Assembly (NCBI RefSeq): GCF_016841685.1
Contig: NZ_JAENYR010000031.1
Location: forward strand, 1 to 37,985
DNA length: 37,985 bases
Origin: Thiohalomonas denitrificans
GTDB lineage: Bacteria; Pseudomonadota; Gammaproteobacteria; Thiohalomonadales; Thiohalomonadaceae
Reading direction: 5' to 3'
Made by a program: the position numbers and the translations under genes. Under the pieces are notes generated by a model that saw only the letters and a program-made list of their open reading frames with translations, had not been told where the DNA came from and searched no databases. Below, in pieces: positions 7,965 to 17,601 of the stretch (within the stretch, counting starts at the first letter, position 1; every line of letters starts with the position of its first letter).

Positions 7965-8285
7965 TCACTCCTCAACGTTGACCACTCCGGTCATCTCCGG
8001 GTGGGGCCCGCACCGGTAGGGAAATTTGCCTGCCTGGTTAAACTGGCGGGATGTACTCTCTCCCGGAAAAAAGTAATCCGACTCCGGTTCGCCCAGTTCT
8101 TCGAACCAGACGCTGTGATACTGGCGCTTCTCACGATTGACCCACTCCACGGTGTCACCTTGTTTCACCGTGATCTCCTCGGGGATAAATTGATAACCCT
8201 TGATTTCGACACGAACCGTTTCCGCTAGTGACGACCCGGCGATGAGCAGAGAGAGGAGTATCCAGTATCGGAATGCACGCACCAT
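7965..8285 (-). CDS. Periplasmic cupredoxin (type 1 blue copper protein)
   Basis: This 106-residue protein has a signal peptide (about 1-21, ending SLA-ET) and a plastocyanin/pseudoazurin-like fold. The type 1 copper ligands are all visible: His57 (QYHSVWF), then Cys92, His95 and Met98 in the CGPHPEM loop. The short spacing Cys-X2-His-X2-Met matches amicyanin/plastocyanin-type loops. It is the first gene of the heme d1 operon; the nirC start is within a few bases of its stop. An AGGGAAG ribosome site precedes the ATG. No cytochrome c551 gene (nirM) is visible here, so the cupredoxin is a good candidate donor to NirS, in the role azurin or pseudoazurin plays elsewhere. That role is inferred. 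Confidence 0.88.
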   Translation of the reverse strand: MVRAFRYWILLSLLIAGSSLAETVRVEIKGYQFIPEEITVKQGDTVEWVNREKRQYHSVWFEELGEPESDYFFPGESTSRQFNQAGKFPYRCGPHPEMTGVVNVEE

Positions 8286-8336
8286 ATCTTCCCTCTGGTT
8301 GGGTGTTTACTGTCGCTCTTGTTCCGCCTTTTTCCC

Positions 8337-8350
8337 ATGACATGTATCAA
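8337..8350 (-). promoter_or_regulatory. Probable FNR/DNR box upstream of the cupredoxin-nir operon
   Basis: Read on the minus strand this is TTGAT-ACAT-GTCAT, matching all but the last base of the TTGAT-N4-RTCAA pattern. Its centre is 58 bases before the cupredoxin ATG, leaving room for a class II start site about 41 bases downstream. The -10 region is weak. It resembles the sites upstream of nirS, norC and the HPP gene. Confidence 0.6.
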
Positions 8351-8360
8351 GTCAATGAGA

Positions 8361-8380
8361 GGCGCCCGTCCCTGGGCGCC
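8361..8380 (-). terminator. Hairpin after the nirT-like gene, possible weak terminator
   Basis: GGCGCCC and GGGCGCC form a 7-bp stem with a 6-base loop starting 10 bases beyond the nirT stop. There is no following T-run on the minus strand, so it is at best a weak or Rho-assisted terminator, or an mRNA-stabilising end. Confidence 0.4.
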
Positions 8381-8389
8381 GATAGCCGG

Positions 8390-10036
8390 CTACAGCCCGA
8401 CTGCGTTGATCTCGGCCTGGGGATTGTCAAACCCGATCTTGAAACCTAGCGAAACATGGTGGAAACGGGAATCGCTGTAGTCGTCGTGGATGGCGAAACC
8501 GATGTTATAGAGCTGGTCGGAGGCCAGAGACAAGTCGCCAGGGTGGTCGGAATCAAGCTTGCGCTTCATGGTGACTATCCAGAAACCATCCACCTGTTCA
8601 GCATTGAATTCCACGCCTTGCCCACCATCCATCACCCGGTCGGACAGGATGTAGCCATCCTCGGAGACGCCGGTGCCGACATTGAAACGGAGCAGATCCA
8701 TGAAGTTCCCATCGGCAAGCAGTGCCTCAACTTCGTCATCGCTCTTGCGCTTATCCCAGCCACCACGCGGCTCACTGCGAATCGAGATATCCGTCCGCGT
8801 TTCGGCGATGTACTTGGTCACCTGTTCACCGTCGGGGGTGTCCGGCATGGAGCGGGCATCGTGGTGACAGGTCCCCCAGCAACCGGCCTGGTCGGCTTGC
8901 TCGACATCGTCGTTGGACAGCATCATAGCGAGCTTGATCGGGTTCTCCGGGTCCATCTTGCCGCCATCGACAAAGGGCACCGGTGAGTGGTCGGTCTCGG
9001 GAAAGATGAAACGCATGTAGAGATGTTCGCCATCGTGTGCAGCCTGGACATCGACGGGTATGCCCGGGCGCTTGCCGGGAATGGGGGTCTCTTCCGCCTT
9101 CTCGCCGCTTACCATCTTCGCACCCATGTCGGCCTCTTCACCTTCATGGCAATCGAGGCAACGGTCACCGGCTTTGTCGTAGACCCGGGCACCACCGTGG
9201 CGGCTGCCATTCAGAGCCCACTCCATGGACGTCTGTCCGGGATAGAAAAGCGTGATCTTGCGAGTCGGAACGGCCGCCCAGTCAGGCATTCCCTCGGAGT
9301 TACCGGACGATACCGGCGCTGCTGCAGCCGGTGCGGGTGCAGCTGCAGCTACACTGGCACCCTGCTGGCCCTGGCTTTCCTCTTCTGCCAGGAAGGTGAC
9401 CCATTCGGCCGGCAGGGGGCGGCTGTGAGAGGAGTTGGGCTCTTCCAGCCGAACCAGCTGTTCTTCATCCAGTTGATCGCGGACCGACTTGTGGGCGATA
9501 CCCTTATGACAGTCGATGCAGGTCTGCCCCTGTTCCATAGCGAAGATGTGCTGATTGCGTGAGCGTTTCTTCTGGCTTGCGGGGTTCATGGTGGACCAGT
9601 CGTGGCAATTGCGGCACTCCCGGGAGTCGCTATTTTTCATCCGCTTCCACTCGTTCATCGCAAGCTGGAGGCGTTTGGCCTCGAATTTTTCCGGCGTATT
9701 GATGCTGCCGGTCAGCTTTCCCCACAGCTCCTTCGAGGCCTGAATCTTGCGAACCATTTTGTGAACCCATGGGTCGGGGACATGGCAGTCGGAGCAAACG
9801 GCGCGGACACCGCTTCGATTATTGTAGTGAATGGTCTCTTTGTACTCCTGGTAGACGGTGTCCTCCATCTCATGACAGGAGATACAGAATTCGAGTGTAT
9901 TGGTCGCTTCCATGGCGGTATTGAAGCCGCCCCAGAAGAACACACCAATCATCATAAAAAATACGGCGCTTCCGATACTCGCGCCGAAGATAACTTTACG
10001 CGACAGCAGCCGCCGCCGATTCTCAAAATGGGCCAT
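8390..10036 (-). CDS. nirT: NapC/NirT-type tetraheme quinol dehydrogenase fused to a C-terminal diheme-like domain
   Basis: This 548-residue membrane-anchored protein has one transmembrane helix (about 14-38) and a NapC/NirT tetraheme domain with CISCH 51-55, CSDCH 81-85, CRNCH 141-145 and CIDCH 173-177. Standard NirT ends near residue 200. Here an Ala/Pro-rich linker (about 223-248) leads into a 300-residue domain resembling the cytochrome c-552/DMSO-reductase-like heme-binding (ethylbenzene dehydrogenase gamma type) fold. That domain starts with ITLFYPGQTSMEW and has CLDCH at 293-297 and a spaced CWGTCH at 386-391 (CX3CH). NirT takes electrons from quinol and passes them to periplasmic NirS. 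The extra domain could extend the electron wire. Start: ATG 10036 or GTG 10039; AAAGGAG lies 6-9 bases upstream of them. Domain identity of the C-terminal part is less sure than that of the NapC part. Confidence 0.88.
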   Translation of the reverse strand: MAHFENRRRLLSRKVIFGASIGSAVFFMMIGVFFWGGFNTAMEATNTLEFCISCHEMEDTVYQEYKETIHYNNRSGVRAVCSDCHVPDPWVHKMVRKIQASKELWGKLTGSINTPEKFEAKRLQLAMNEWKRMKNSDSRECRNCHDWSTMNPASQKKRSRNQHIFAMEQGQTCIDCHKGIAHKSVRDQLDEEQLVRLEEPNSSHSRPLPAEWVTFLAEEESQGQQGASVAAAAPAPAAAAPVSSGNSEGMPDWAAVPTRKITLFYPGQTSMEWALNGSRHGGARVYDKAGDRCLDCHEGEEADMGAKMVSGEKAEETPIPGKRPGIPVDVQAAHDGEHLYMRFIFPETDHSPVPFVDGGKMDPENPIKLAMMLSNDDVEQADQAGCWGTCHHDARSMPDTPDGEQVTKYIAETRTDISIRSEPRGGWDKRKSDDEVEALLADGNFMDLLRFNVGTGVSEDGYILSDRVMDGGQGVEFNAEQVDGFWIVTMKRKLDSDHPGDLSLASDQLYNIGFAIHDDYSDSRFHHVSLGFKIGFDNPQAEINAVGL

Positions 10037-10073
10037 CACGCCTTTCTCCTTTCAGCCGAGCAGTAGATTTTCC

Positions 10074-10105
10074 AAAAAAGCGGCGGGCTGCTCCCTCAGC
10101 CCGCC
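10074..10105 (-). terminator. Rho-independent terminator downstream of nirS
   Basis: On the minus strand GGCGGGCTG pairs with CAGCCCGCC around a 6-base loop, followed by GC and six T. It begins 26 bases after the nirS stop and lies before the nirT start, so most nirS transcripts probably end here and nirT depends on read-through or its own promoter. Confidence 0.85.
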
Positions 10106-10130
10106 TGTCCGAGTGACTAGAGGTTTGCGA

Positions 10131-11744
10131 TCAGGTCACGTGTTCGGTGCGGTTATGGACATTGAACTTGCCCGTCGGCGCGTAGAGGCCCTTGATGCGA
10201 TCCTTCTCTTCGAGCGTGTTTGCATCGTAGATCACGATTTCGCCATTGGCCTTTTTACTATCCGACAGGTTCCAGACCGAGACCCATACTTCGCTGCCAT
10301 CGGCGTTGAACTCCATATGGACGGTAGCCTGACCCTCTTTCGTGGTCGGCCGCAGCGTCTTCACGACTTTGCGGGTCTTCTTGTCGATAACCTTGACCGA
10401 CTGCTGAACCTCCGGCTCCGGGTGTTTGGTCTGATCCGCCCAGACGTACTTGCTCTTGGGATGGGTACGGATAAACACGCCGGGACCATCGGTATTGACC
10501 GTGTAGCAGGTCTTCCAGGCCTGGTCCGGATGCCCGGCCGGGTCGTTGCCCCAGACGGTGACCTTGCCGACACCCAGGTGGGTGGTGCCGCCTACCGGAC
10601 CGCACTTGGAATCAATCCAGTTGGCGCCCGGACCCGGATGGGGCAGCTTGTCCACGTCTATGATGGCTTCCAGTTTCCGTTCCTTGCTGTCGACCACCAC
10701 CATCTGGTTGGAGGCGTTCGCCGCGATCTGGAAGTAGCGTCCGGTCGGATCGAAGAAGCCGTCATGCAGGAACTTGGAGGTATTGATCTGCTCGATACGG
10801 AGATTGTCGATATCGGTGTAGTCGACCTGCCAAATCTGACCCAGCTCCTTGGCGGCAACCAGCCAGGTCGGCGCATTGGGCGTGGTATAGATAGCAGCGA
10901 CGCGGGACTCCTCGACATAGTCACCGTCAACATTGATGCCCCGGGTGGAAACGACCTTCAGGGGCTCCATCGTCTTGGCATCGGAGATCACGAAGTGCGG
11001 GGGCCAGTAGCCGCCGCCGATCACATACTTTCCGTCGCCGGAGACCGCCACGTCGCGTGCGTCATAGGCGATTTTGTTTTCGGCAACCAGCATGTTCTCG
11101 GGCTTCTGCCAGAGATCGATCTTGGTCATCTTGCCGTCGCGACCCTGGGTGTACCAGAAGCGGCCCGGATACTCCGCCTTCTCGACGGTAGAGTGTTCCA
11201 GCGCCTTGATGACGTGAACGGCATAGCCGGTCGGAATATGGGTCAGGACCTCCTTGGTGTCACCGTCGATAACAGCCACTTTGCCGACGTCACGCTCAAT
11301 CACCACGAAGAAGTTCTCCCAGTTGCGGCCGTGCAGCGGCTTGGTGGGATAATCCTCCGGTTTGACGTGGACCTTCCAGTGTTTTTTCATCTGCGCCAGC
11401 GACATCTCCGGCGGCTCGGGCACGTCCATCTGGATGTAGGTGGCAAGCAGTTTGATCTCATCCTTGGAAAGGATATTGTCAAAGTTGTTCATGCCACCTT
11501 CGGTACCCCAGGTGATGATCTTTTCCAGGCGTTTCTGACCCTTTTCGCGGGTATCCGCGGGTTCGAGGCCCTTGCCCGTGGCCCCCTTGCGAAGAACGCC
11601 GTGACAACCGGCGCATTGCTCAAAGTAGACCTGTTTGGCTTTTTCGAAATCAGCCTCGGAAAGCGTGGGCTTAGCGACGGCAGAGCCGGCTACAGCCATA
11701 CCCATTGCGAGGCTGATTGCAGATAGTGTGAAACGGACTTGCAT
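10131..11744 (-). CDS. nirS: NirS, cytochrome cd1 nitrite reductase
   Basis: This 537-residue periplasmic enzyme reduces nitrite to nitric oxide. It has a signal peptide (cleavage after AVA near 24), a cytochrome c domain with CAGCH at 44-48 and probable axial Met85 (GGMNNF), and the eight-bladed d1 propeller. His177 (YAVHVIK) is the expected d1-iron ligand. His327 (FLHDGF) and His369 (LPHPGPG) match the catalytic histidine pair. Length and motifs are those of a functional NirS. It is monocistronic or nearly so, with an FNR/DNR palindrome 92 bases upstream of the ATG, an AGGGGAA ribosome site and a strong terminator downstream. Confidence 0.97.
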   Translation of the reverse strand: MQVRFTLSAISLAMGMAVAGSAVAKPTLSEADFEKAKQVYFEQCAGCHGVLRKGATGKGLEPADTREKGQKRLEKIITWGTEGGMNNFDNILSKDEIKLLATYIQMDVPEPPEMSLAQMKKHWKVHVKPEDYPTKPLHGRNWENFFVVIERDVGKVAVIDGDTKEVLTHIPTGYAVHVIKALEHSTVEKAEYPGRFWYTQGRDGKMTKIDLWQKPENMLVAENKIAYDARDVAVSGDGKYVIGGGYWPPHFVISDAKTMEPLKVVSTRGINVDGDYVEESRVAAIYTTPNAPTWLVAAKELGQIWQVDYTDIDNLRIEQINTSKFLHDGFFDPTGRYFQIAANASNQMVVVDSKERKLEAIIDVDKLPHPGPGANWIDSKCGPVGGTTHLGVGKVTVWGNDPAGHPDQAWKTCYTVNTDGPGVFIRTHPKSKYVWADQTKHPEPEVQQSVKVIDKKTRKVVKTLRPTTKEGQATVHMEFNADGSEVWVSVWNLSDSKKANGEIVIYDANTLEEKDRIKGLYAPTGKFNVHNRTEHVT

Positions 11745-12193
11745 GGTTATTCCCCTTTTGGTCGTGCTAGTGATAACGGATGGAAATACCCTCTTTTCTG
11801 TAGGACAGTTTTAATCCCGTTCTTGATCTCCGGCATTGATCTGCATCAAGGGTCACAAATTTTTTCCGACAACGGTTAAAACAGGAACGAATACAGCATG
11901 ATGTGGTTGGGTTTTTTTTCCAAGTGGTACGAAAGGTCGGTTAGGCGGCATTGAGTCTGTTTATAACTTCGGATCAAAATTGCTGATTATTACAAACGAC
12001 CGGCCGAATGATAGCCGTTGGATGTAGGCGCCGAGGAATTGAGAGATCCGTCTGGAGGATTTGACGAGGGGGAAAGGAGAGAAGCAGTTACTCAAAATGA
12101 GAAAAACGGCCGTGGCCAGGTTCCCGATCCGGGGGTTCTGCAACGGGATTGACCTGATTGGCCACGACCGCGAAGCGAAGTTCAGGTTAATGG
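11745..12193. other. Intergenic region between norB and nirS
   Basis: This gap has no convincing gene. Its left part is the nirS leader, with the FNR/DNR box at 11836-11849 and a -10-like TAAAAC (minus strand, 11813-11808) placed for a start site near 11801. The rest, from about 11870 to 12190, shows only an 87-codon open frame on the minus strand, which has no family features and looks like chance. Confidence 0.6.
11836..11849 (-). promoter_or_regulatory. FNR/DNR box of nirS
   Basis: TTGAT-CTGC-ATCAA is a perfect match to the FNR/DNR/ANR palindrome. The centre is 98 bases from the nirS ATG. A TAAAAC hexamer lies where a class II promoter would have its -10, predicting a leader of about 56 bases. 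This points to activation of nirS under low oxygen and nitrogen oxides. Confidence 0.85.
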
Positions 12194-12216
12194 AAAAAGG
12201 GGGGCCGAAGCCCCCC
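12194..12216 (-). terminator. Rho-independent terminator downstream of norB
   Basis: On the minus strand GGGGGGC and GCCCCCC pair around a TTCG tetraloop, followed by five T. It starts 14 bases after the norB stop. This is a textbook intrinsic terminator closing the norCB transcript. Confidence 0.92.
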
Positions 12217-12230
12217 TCAATCACCTACAC

Positions 12231-13649
<1,419 letters not shown>

Positions 13650-14084
13650 TTAGCCCTGGATATTCGGCGGCCAGCCGGCGGCGTTGATTTCCGATGCGTA
13701 TTTCAGAAAGTCAGCCAGGCCATCCAATTCTTCTTCAGAGAGGTTGAACTGGGGCATGGAGCGGCGCCCGGGAATGCCGTCCGCAGGCCGACCGGCGATG
13801 AAGGCCTTGAGGGCCAGCTTGCTCTCGCCGAAGCGGTTATAGACATTGACCAGTTCCGGGGCGAAATAGGCACCCTCTCCCATCAGCGTGTGGCAGCCGA
13901 GGCAGTTGTTATCCTCCCAAACCTTTTTGCCGAGTGCGACTGACGGCGTGATATTGTGCCGGTTGTCACGTTCGGGCAGGGTTTGAACGGTATCGAAAGA
14001 TAGAGCCAGGAACAGGAGAATGAAGAAAACACTTCCCCCCAGATAGATATTCCTGGCCATGCTTTTGGTGAAGGTTTCACTCAT
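13650..14084 (-). CDS. norC: NorC, nitric oxide reductase cytochrome c subunit
   Basis: This 144-residue protein has an uncleaved N-terminal membrane anchor (about 12-31) and a periplasmic monoheme cytochrome c domain with CLGCH at about 61-65 and a likely axial Met in RRSMPQF. It takes electrons from soluble carriers and feeds the NorB active site. It is the first gene of the norCB pair, under an FNR-type palindrome centred 71 bases before its ATG. Confidence 0.96.
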   Translation of the reverse strand: MSETFTKSMARNIYLGGSVFFILLFLALSFDTVQTLPERDNRHNITPSVALGKKVWEDNNCLGCHTLMGEGAYFAPELVNVYNRFGESKLALKAFIAGRPADGIPGRRSMPQFNLSEEELDGLADFLKYASEINAAGWPPNIQG

Positions 14085-14148
14085 GACAGGCCCCCTTCGG
14101 GATGATGGACGGTGAAGCTATTAAGCGATATTACCGAGGTTGGTCGCC

Positions 14149-14162
14149 TTGACCTGAGTCAA
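14149..14162 (-). promoter_or_regulatory. FNR/DNR box of norCB
   Basis: TTGAC-CTGA-GTCAA is a perfect palindrome of the FNR/DNR class, centred 71 bases from the norC ATG. AT-rich TTAATA on the minus strand near 14118-14124 could serve as the -10. A match to this class with C/G at the inner positions is common among DNR sites. Confidence 0.8.
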
Positions 14163-14241
14163 AACATCAGGAATCAACACGCTCCGACGACGCTCCGGGC
14201 TCTGTCAGGATACCGGGAAGCAGTGCTTGCGCGGTAGTACC

Positions 14242-15474
14242 TCAGATAGGAGCCGGTGAGCGCGAGGCGTTGGTGAATACCCTTTTGAGGGCAGCGTCGG
14301 TTTGCCCCTGCGTATGCAGGGAGCCGGTATAGAGTGCGGCGATAAGATCCGACTGAGTGATCATGCCCACCAGCCGGTAGTCACGGTCGACCACGGGCAG
14401 ATTATGATAGCCGGCGTCGGAGAGCAGCGGGACCACCTCGGTAATATGCATATCCGAGTCCACGGTGAGTACCGGTCGCGCCATGATGTCGCCAACGCTG
14501 CGCGGCCCTTTGGAAGAGACCGGCAGGGTGCGCCGAATGAAGTGCACCAGCCTCTCATCGAACCCACGATAGGTTTTCAGGTCCACTGGCTTCAAGACAT
14601 CTACCAGTGTCAGGATACCAATGACGTGGCGGGCTTCGTCAATCACCGGGAGGGCCTTTACCTTGTGGTGACGCAACATTGCCCAGGCCTTTTCGACCTC
14701 GGTATCGATTCTGGCGGTAATCAGATCCCGCGACATAATGTCTTCACAGGTGATCTCGCCCATGCGGCGCCGATAGGCCTGAGCTCCGGCCATCCGATAG
14801 ATACGATTGAGATCCTCTTCACTCACATCGAGATAGATGTCGAGATCCATCAAAGCCTGATGGAGATCCCCGTGAGTAATGCCGATGCGATCCAGCGAGG
14901 GCGGGTCGTAGCGATCGTGAATGAGGTTCCCGGGCTCGTAGGGCTTGGCCGGATAGCGCCGCCCGAATACGAGGATATTGATCATCATTCCGGCTGCCAG
15001 CAGTACCAACACGTTCACGGCTACCGGGGCGATCACGAACGCGAAACCGGCCTCTCTGACCGAATCACCCAGGACCACGGGAAGCAGGGCAGCAGCGCCC
15101 CCGGGTGGGTGCAGGGTGTGGGTCAGAAACATCGCCAGAATGGAAAGGGAGACCGCCACGGCCGCCGCCAGCACCGGCTCGGAAATCCAGAGGCAGGCGG
15201 CCACGCCGATGGATGCCGATATAAGGTGGGAACCCACCAGCGGCCAGGGTTGGGATAGTGGGCTGCCCGGCAGGGCGAAAGTCAGTACGGCGGAGGCCCC
15301 CATGGAGGCCGCGACGAACGGCAGGGCCGACGCCGGCAACATGAAGCTGCTGATGCCGGTGACGGCCAGCATGCCAATGAAGGCGGCGAACGTGCTGCGG
15401 ACGATCTCGTTGCCGCTGACCTGAACCGGCTCGGGCACAAGATAACGCAACAGCCTGCGGGGGAGCATGGGCAT
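14242..15474 (-). CDS. HPP-family membrane protein with C-terminal CBS pair
   Basis: This 410-residue protein has an N-terminal membrane domain (about 25-172, four to six helices) containing the family signature HPPGGA at 122-127. A linker follows, then two CBS domains (about 244-296 and 327-383, each with an IMxRD/IMARP start and a VIGILT or LVGMIT core). Members of the HPP family transport nitrite in cyanobacteria and plant chloroplasts. CBS pairs usually bind adenine nucleotides and gate transport. It sits upstream of norCB on the same strand with its own FNR/DNR box, so co-expression with denitrification is likely. A nitrite channel or exporter is the favoured but unproven role. A second ATG at 15468 is possible. 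Confidence 0.87.
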   Translation of the reverse strand: MPMLPRRLLRYLVPEPVQVSGNEIVRSTFAAFIGMLAVTGISSFMLPASALPFVAASMGASAVLTFALPGSPLSQPWPLVGSHLISASIGVAACLWISEPVLAAAVAVSLSILAMFLTHTLHPPGGAAALLPVVLGDSVREAGFAFVIAPVAVNVLVLLAAGMMINILVFGRRYPAKPYEPGNLIHDRYDPPSLDRIGITHGDLHQALMDLDIYLDVSEEDLNRIYRMAGAQAYRRRMGEITCEDIMSRDLITARIDTEVEKAWAMLRHHKVKALPVIDEARHVIGILTLVDVLKPVDLKTYRGFDERLVHFIRRTLPVSSKGPRSVGDIMARPVLTVDSDMHITEVVPLLSDAGYHNLPVVDRDYRLVGMITQSDLIAALYTGSLHTQGQTDAALKRVFTNASRSPAPI

Positions 15475-15548
15475 GACTATCCCTTAAGAGGTAACACTTT
15501 GTGGTTAGAGGCGAGGCGGGATTGTCCCGGCGCGGAGCGTTGGCCACC

Positions 15549-15562
15549 TTGATTGAAGTCAA
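15549..15562 (-). promoter_or_regulatory. FNR/DNR box upstream of the HPP-CBS gene
   Basis: TTGAT (15549-15553), TGAA and GTCAA (15558-15562) form an FNR/DNR-class site; the minus-strand reading is TTGAC-TTCA-ATCAA. Its centre is 81 bases from the HPP ATG, and GACAAT on the minus strand at 15526-15521 lies exactly where a -10 is expected. The divergent gene starting at 15683 is 120 bases away and could also be affected. Confidence 0.78.
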
Positions 15563-15682
15563 TTTTTATCGGATTGTTAAGCTCTTCAGCTGTTCGTACC
15601 CGGGGCCGCTCACCAGGTGCTGCTCCGCGATCCCGATCGCAGGCAATAAGAATCGCTCAACTACCCGGAATGGAGTAACCCC

Positions 15683-16012
15683 TTGGACTCTACCGCTGCA
15701 AATGGTCAGTCGCTGAAAAAACTACTCACCGCGGTTTACGCCCTGCAGGCGCTTTCCTTTCTGTTTCCGGTGGCTTTCATCGTCGGCGTGGTGCTCGATT
15801 ACGTGAAACGCGGCGAGGCAACGGATGCCTGGCTCGCCAGCCATTTTCGCTGGCAGATCCGTACCTTCTGGTTTGCGGTTGTCTGGTCTCTGGTGGGGGG
15901 CCTCACCACCGGAATCGGGATCGGCCTGCTCATCCTTTTCGCAACGGCCGTTTGGCTGATTTACCGCATCACCAGGGGCTGGCTGAATCTCTCGGATGGC
16001 AAAGCGGTTTAA
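15683..16012 (+). CDS. Small DUF4870-like membrane protein
   Basis: This 109-residue protein has a hydrophobic helix at about 16-40, the segment HFRWQIRTFWF characteristic of DUF4870-like proteins, and a second long hydrophobic stretch at about 66-96 ending in IYRITRGW. It would lie in the inner membrane. Its function is unknown. The start is a TTG at 15683, with GGAG about eight bases upstream; no in-frame ATG allows the whole conserved domain. It is divergent from the HPP gene. Confidence 0.75.
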   Translation: MDSTAANGQSLKKLLTAVYALQALSFLFPVAFIVGVVLDYVKRGEATDAWLASHFRWQIRTFWFAVVWSLVGGLTTGIGIGLLILFATAVWLIYRITRGWLNLSDGKAV

Positions 16013-16090
16013 TTCACCACAGCACGCCGGGGAGCCTGCACGGAAGGTGAAGTTGCGAAGCCGGGCGGGCTCTCGCCCGCCCCTGCAAGG

Positions 16091-16534
16091 TCAGGAATCG
16101 AAGCCGGCCTGCTTCAGCAGTTCCCGTGCCTTGACCTCATCCTTCTCCACACCGCGGCCTTCCTGGTACAGCATGCCGAGCGTCGTCAGGGAGCCAATGA
16201 GCCCCTGTTCAGCGGCCTTCCGGAACCATTTGACAGCCTCTGCCTCATCCTGCTCCAAACATTCGCCCTCCAGGTACATGAAACCGAGTCCGTGCTGGGC
16301 CATGGCGTGGCCCTGTTCGGCGGCCGCCCGCATGTACTCGGCTGCCCTGGCTTCGTTGGGAGAGCCCAGCAGTGAATTCTGGAAGATAATGGCTACCCGG
16401 TATTGCGCCTCCGGATCGCCCCCATCGGCGAGCGGAGAGAGCAACTGCATGGCAGTGGCAAAGTGTTTTCCTTCAAAAGCGGCAATGCCGCTGCTCAGAT
16501 CAAGATTCATGTCTTCGCGCTCGCTGGCATTCAT
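16091..16534 (-). CDS. Sel1-repeat (TPR-like) protein
   Basis: This 147-residue protein has no signal peptide and consists of helical repeats. Two to three Sel1 units are clear, with AAEYMRAAAEQGHAMAQHGL, EAVKWFRKAAEQG and a last partial unit ending VKARELLKQAG. Sel1 proteins act as adaptor or scaffold proteins; no partner is indicated here. The ATG at 16534 has AGGAG seven bases upstream. It converges with the preceding plus-strand gene and diverges from murU. Confidence 0.83.
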   Translation of the reverse strand: MNASEREDMNLDLSSGIAAFEGKHFATAMQLLSPLADGGDPEAQYRVAIIFQNSLLGSPNEARAAEYMRAAAEQGHAMAQHGLGFMYLEGECLEQDEAEAVKWFRKAAEQGLIGSLTTLGMLYQEGRGVEKDEVKARELLKQAGFDS

Positions 16535-16664
16535 GGGGGTCTCCTGTCAGTCACTCAGATATTCAAGGTCAGCTTTCGGTTCAGGGACGGATTCTACGGC
16601 ACTGGGTTACCCGGGCGGAGCGTCTGATCCGAAAGATTGCTGACGGTAGCTGCCAATACCCTAG

Positions 16665-17426
<762 letters not shown>

Positions 17427-17601
17427 CGGTCGCCCGCCACATTCGGTTAGCTACAGAGCACACAGGTTATCCACAATCATTCTCTTGGCTTCTGTGCTCT
17501 CCGTGGCTTCAAGACCCGGTGGTTCCTCTTTCCACCACCCCTTCGGAACGACGACACTGTTTCTGTAGGGAACCAGACTCGACACACCGGAGAAAAACAG
17601 G

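Noticed and set aside
9900-11726. A 608-codon open frame on the plus strand opposite nirS
   Set aside because: It is antisense to a clear cytochrome cd1 gene and its translation shows no family features.
11961-12224. An 87-codon open frame between norB and nirS
   Set aside because: It runs through the norB terminator, has no good ribosome site and no recognisable features.
17440-17530. Possible repeat (CTTCTGTGCTCTCCGTGGC) between murU and the ligase-like gene
   Set aside because: Only one arm resembles known dispersed repeats and I cannot find its partner nearby.
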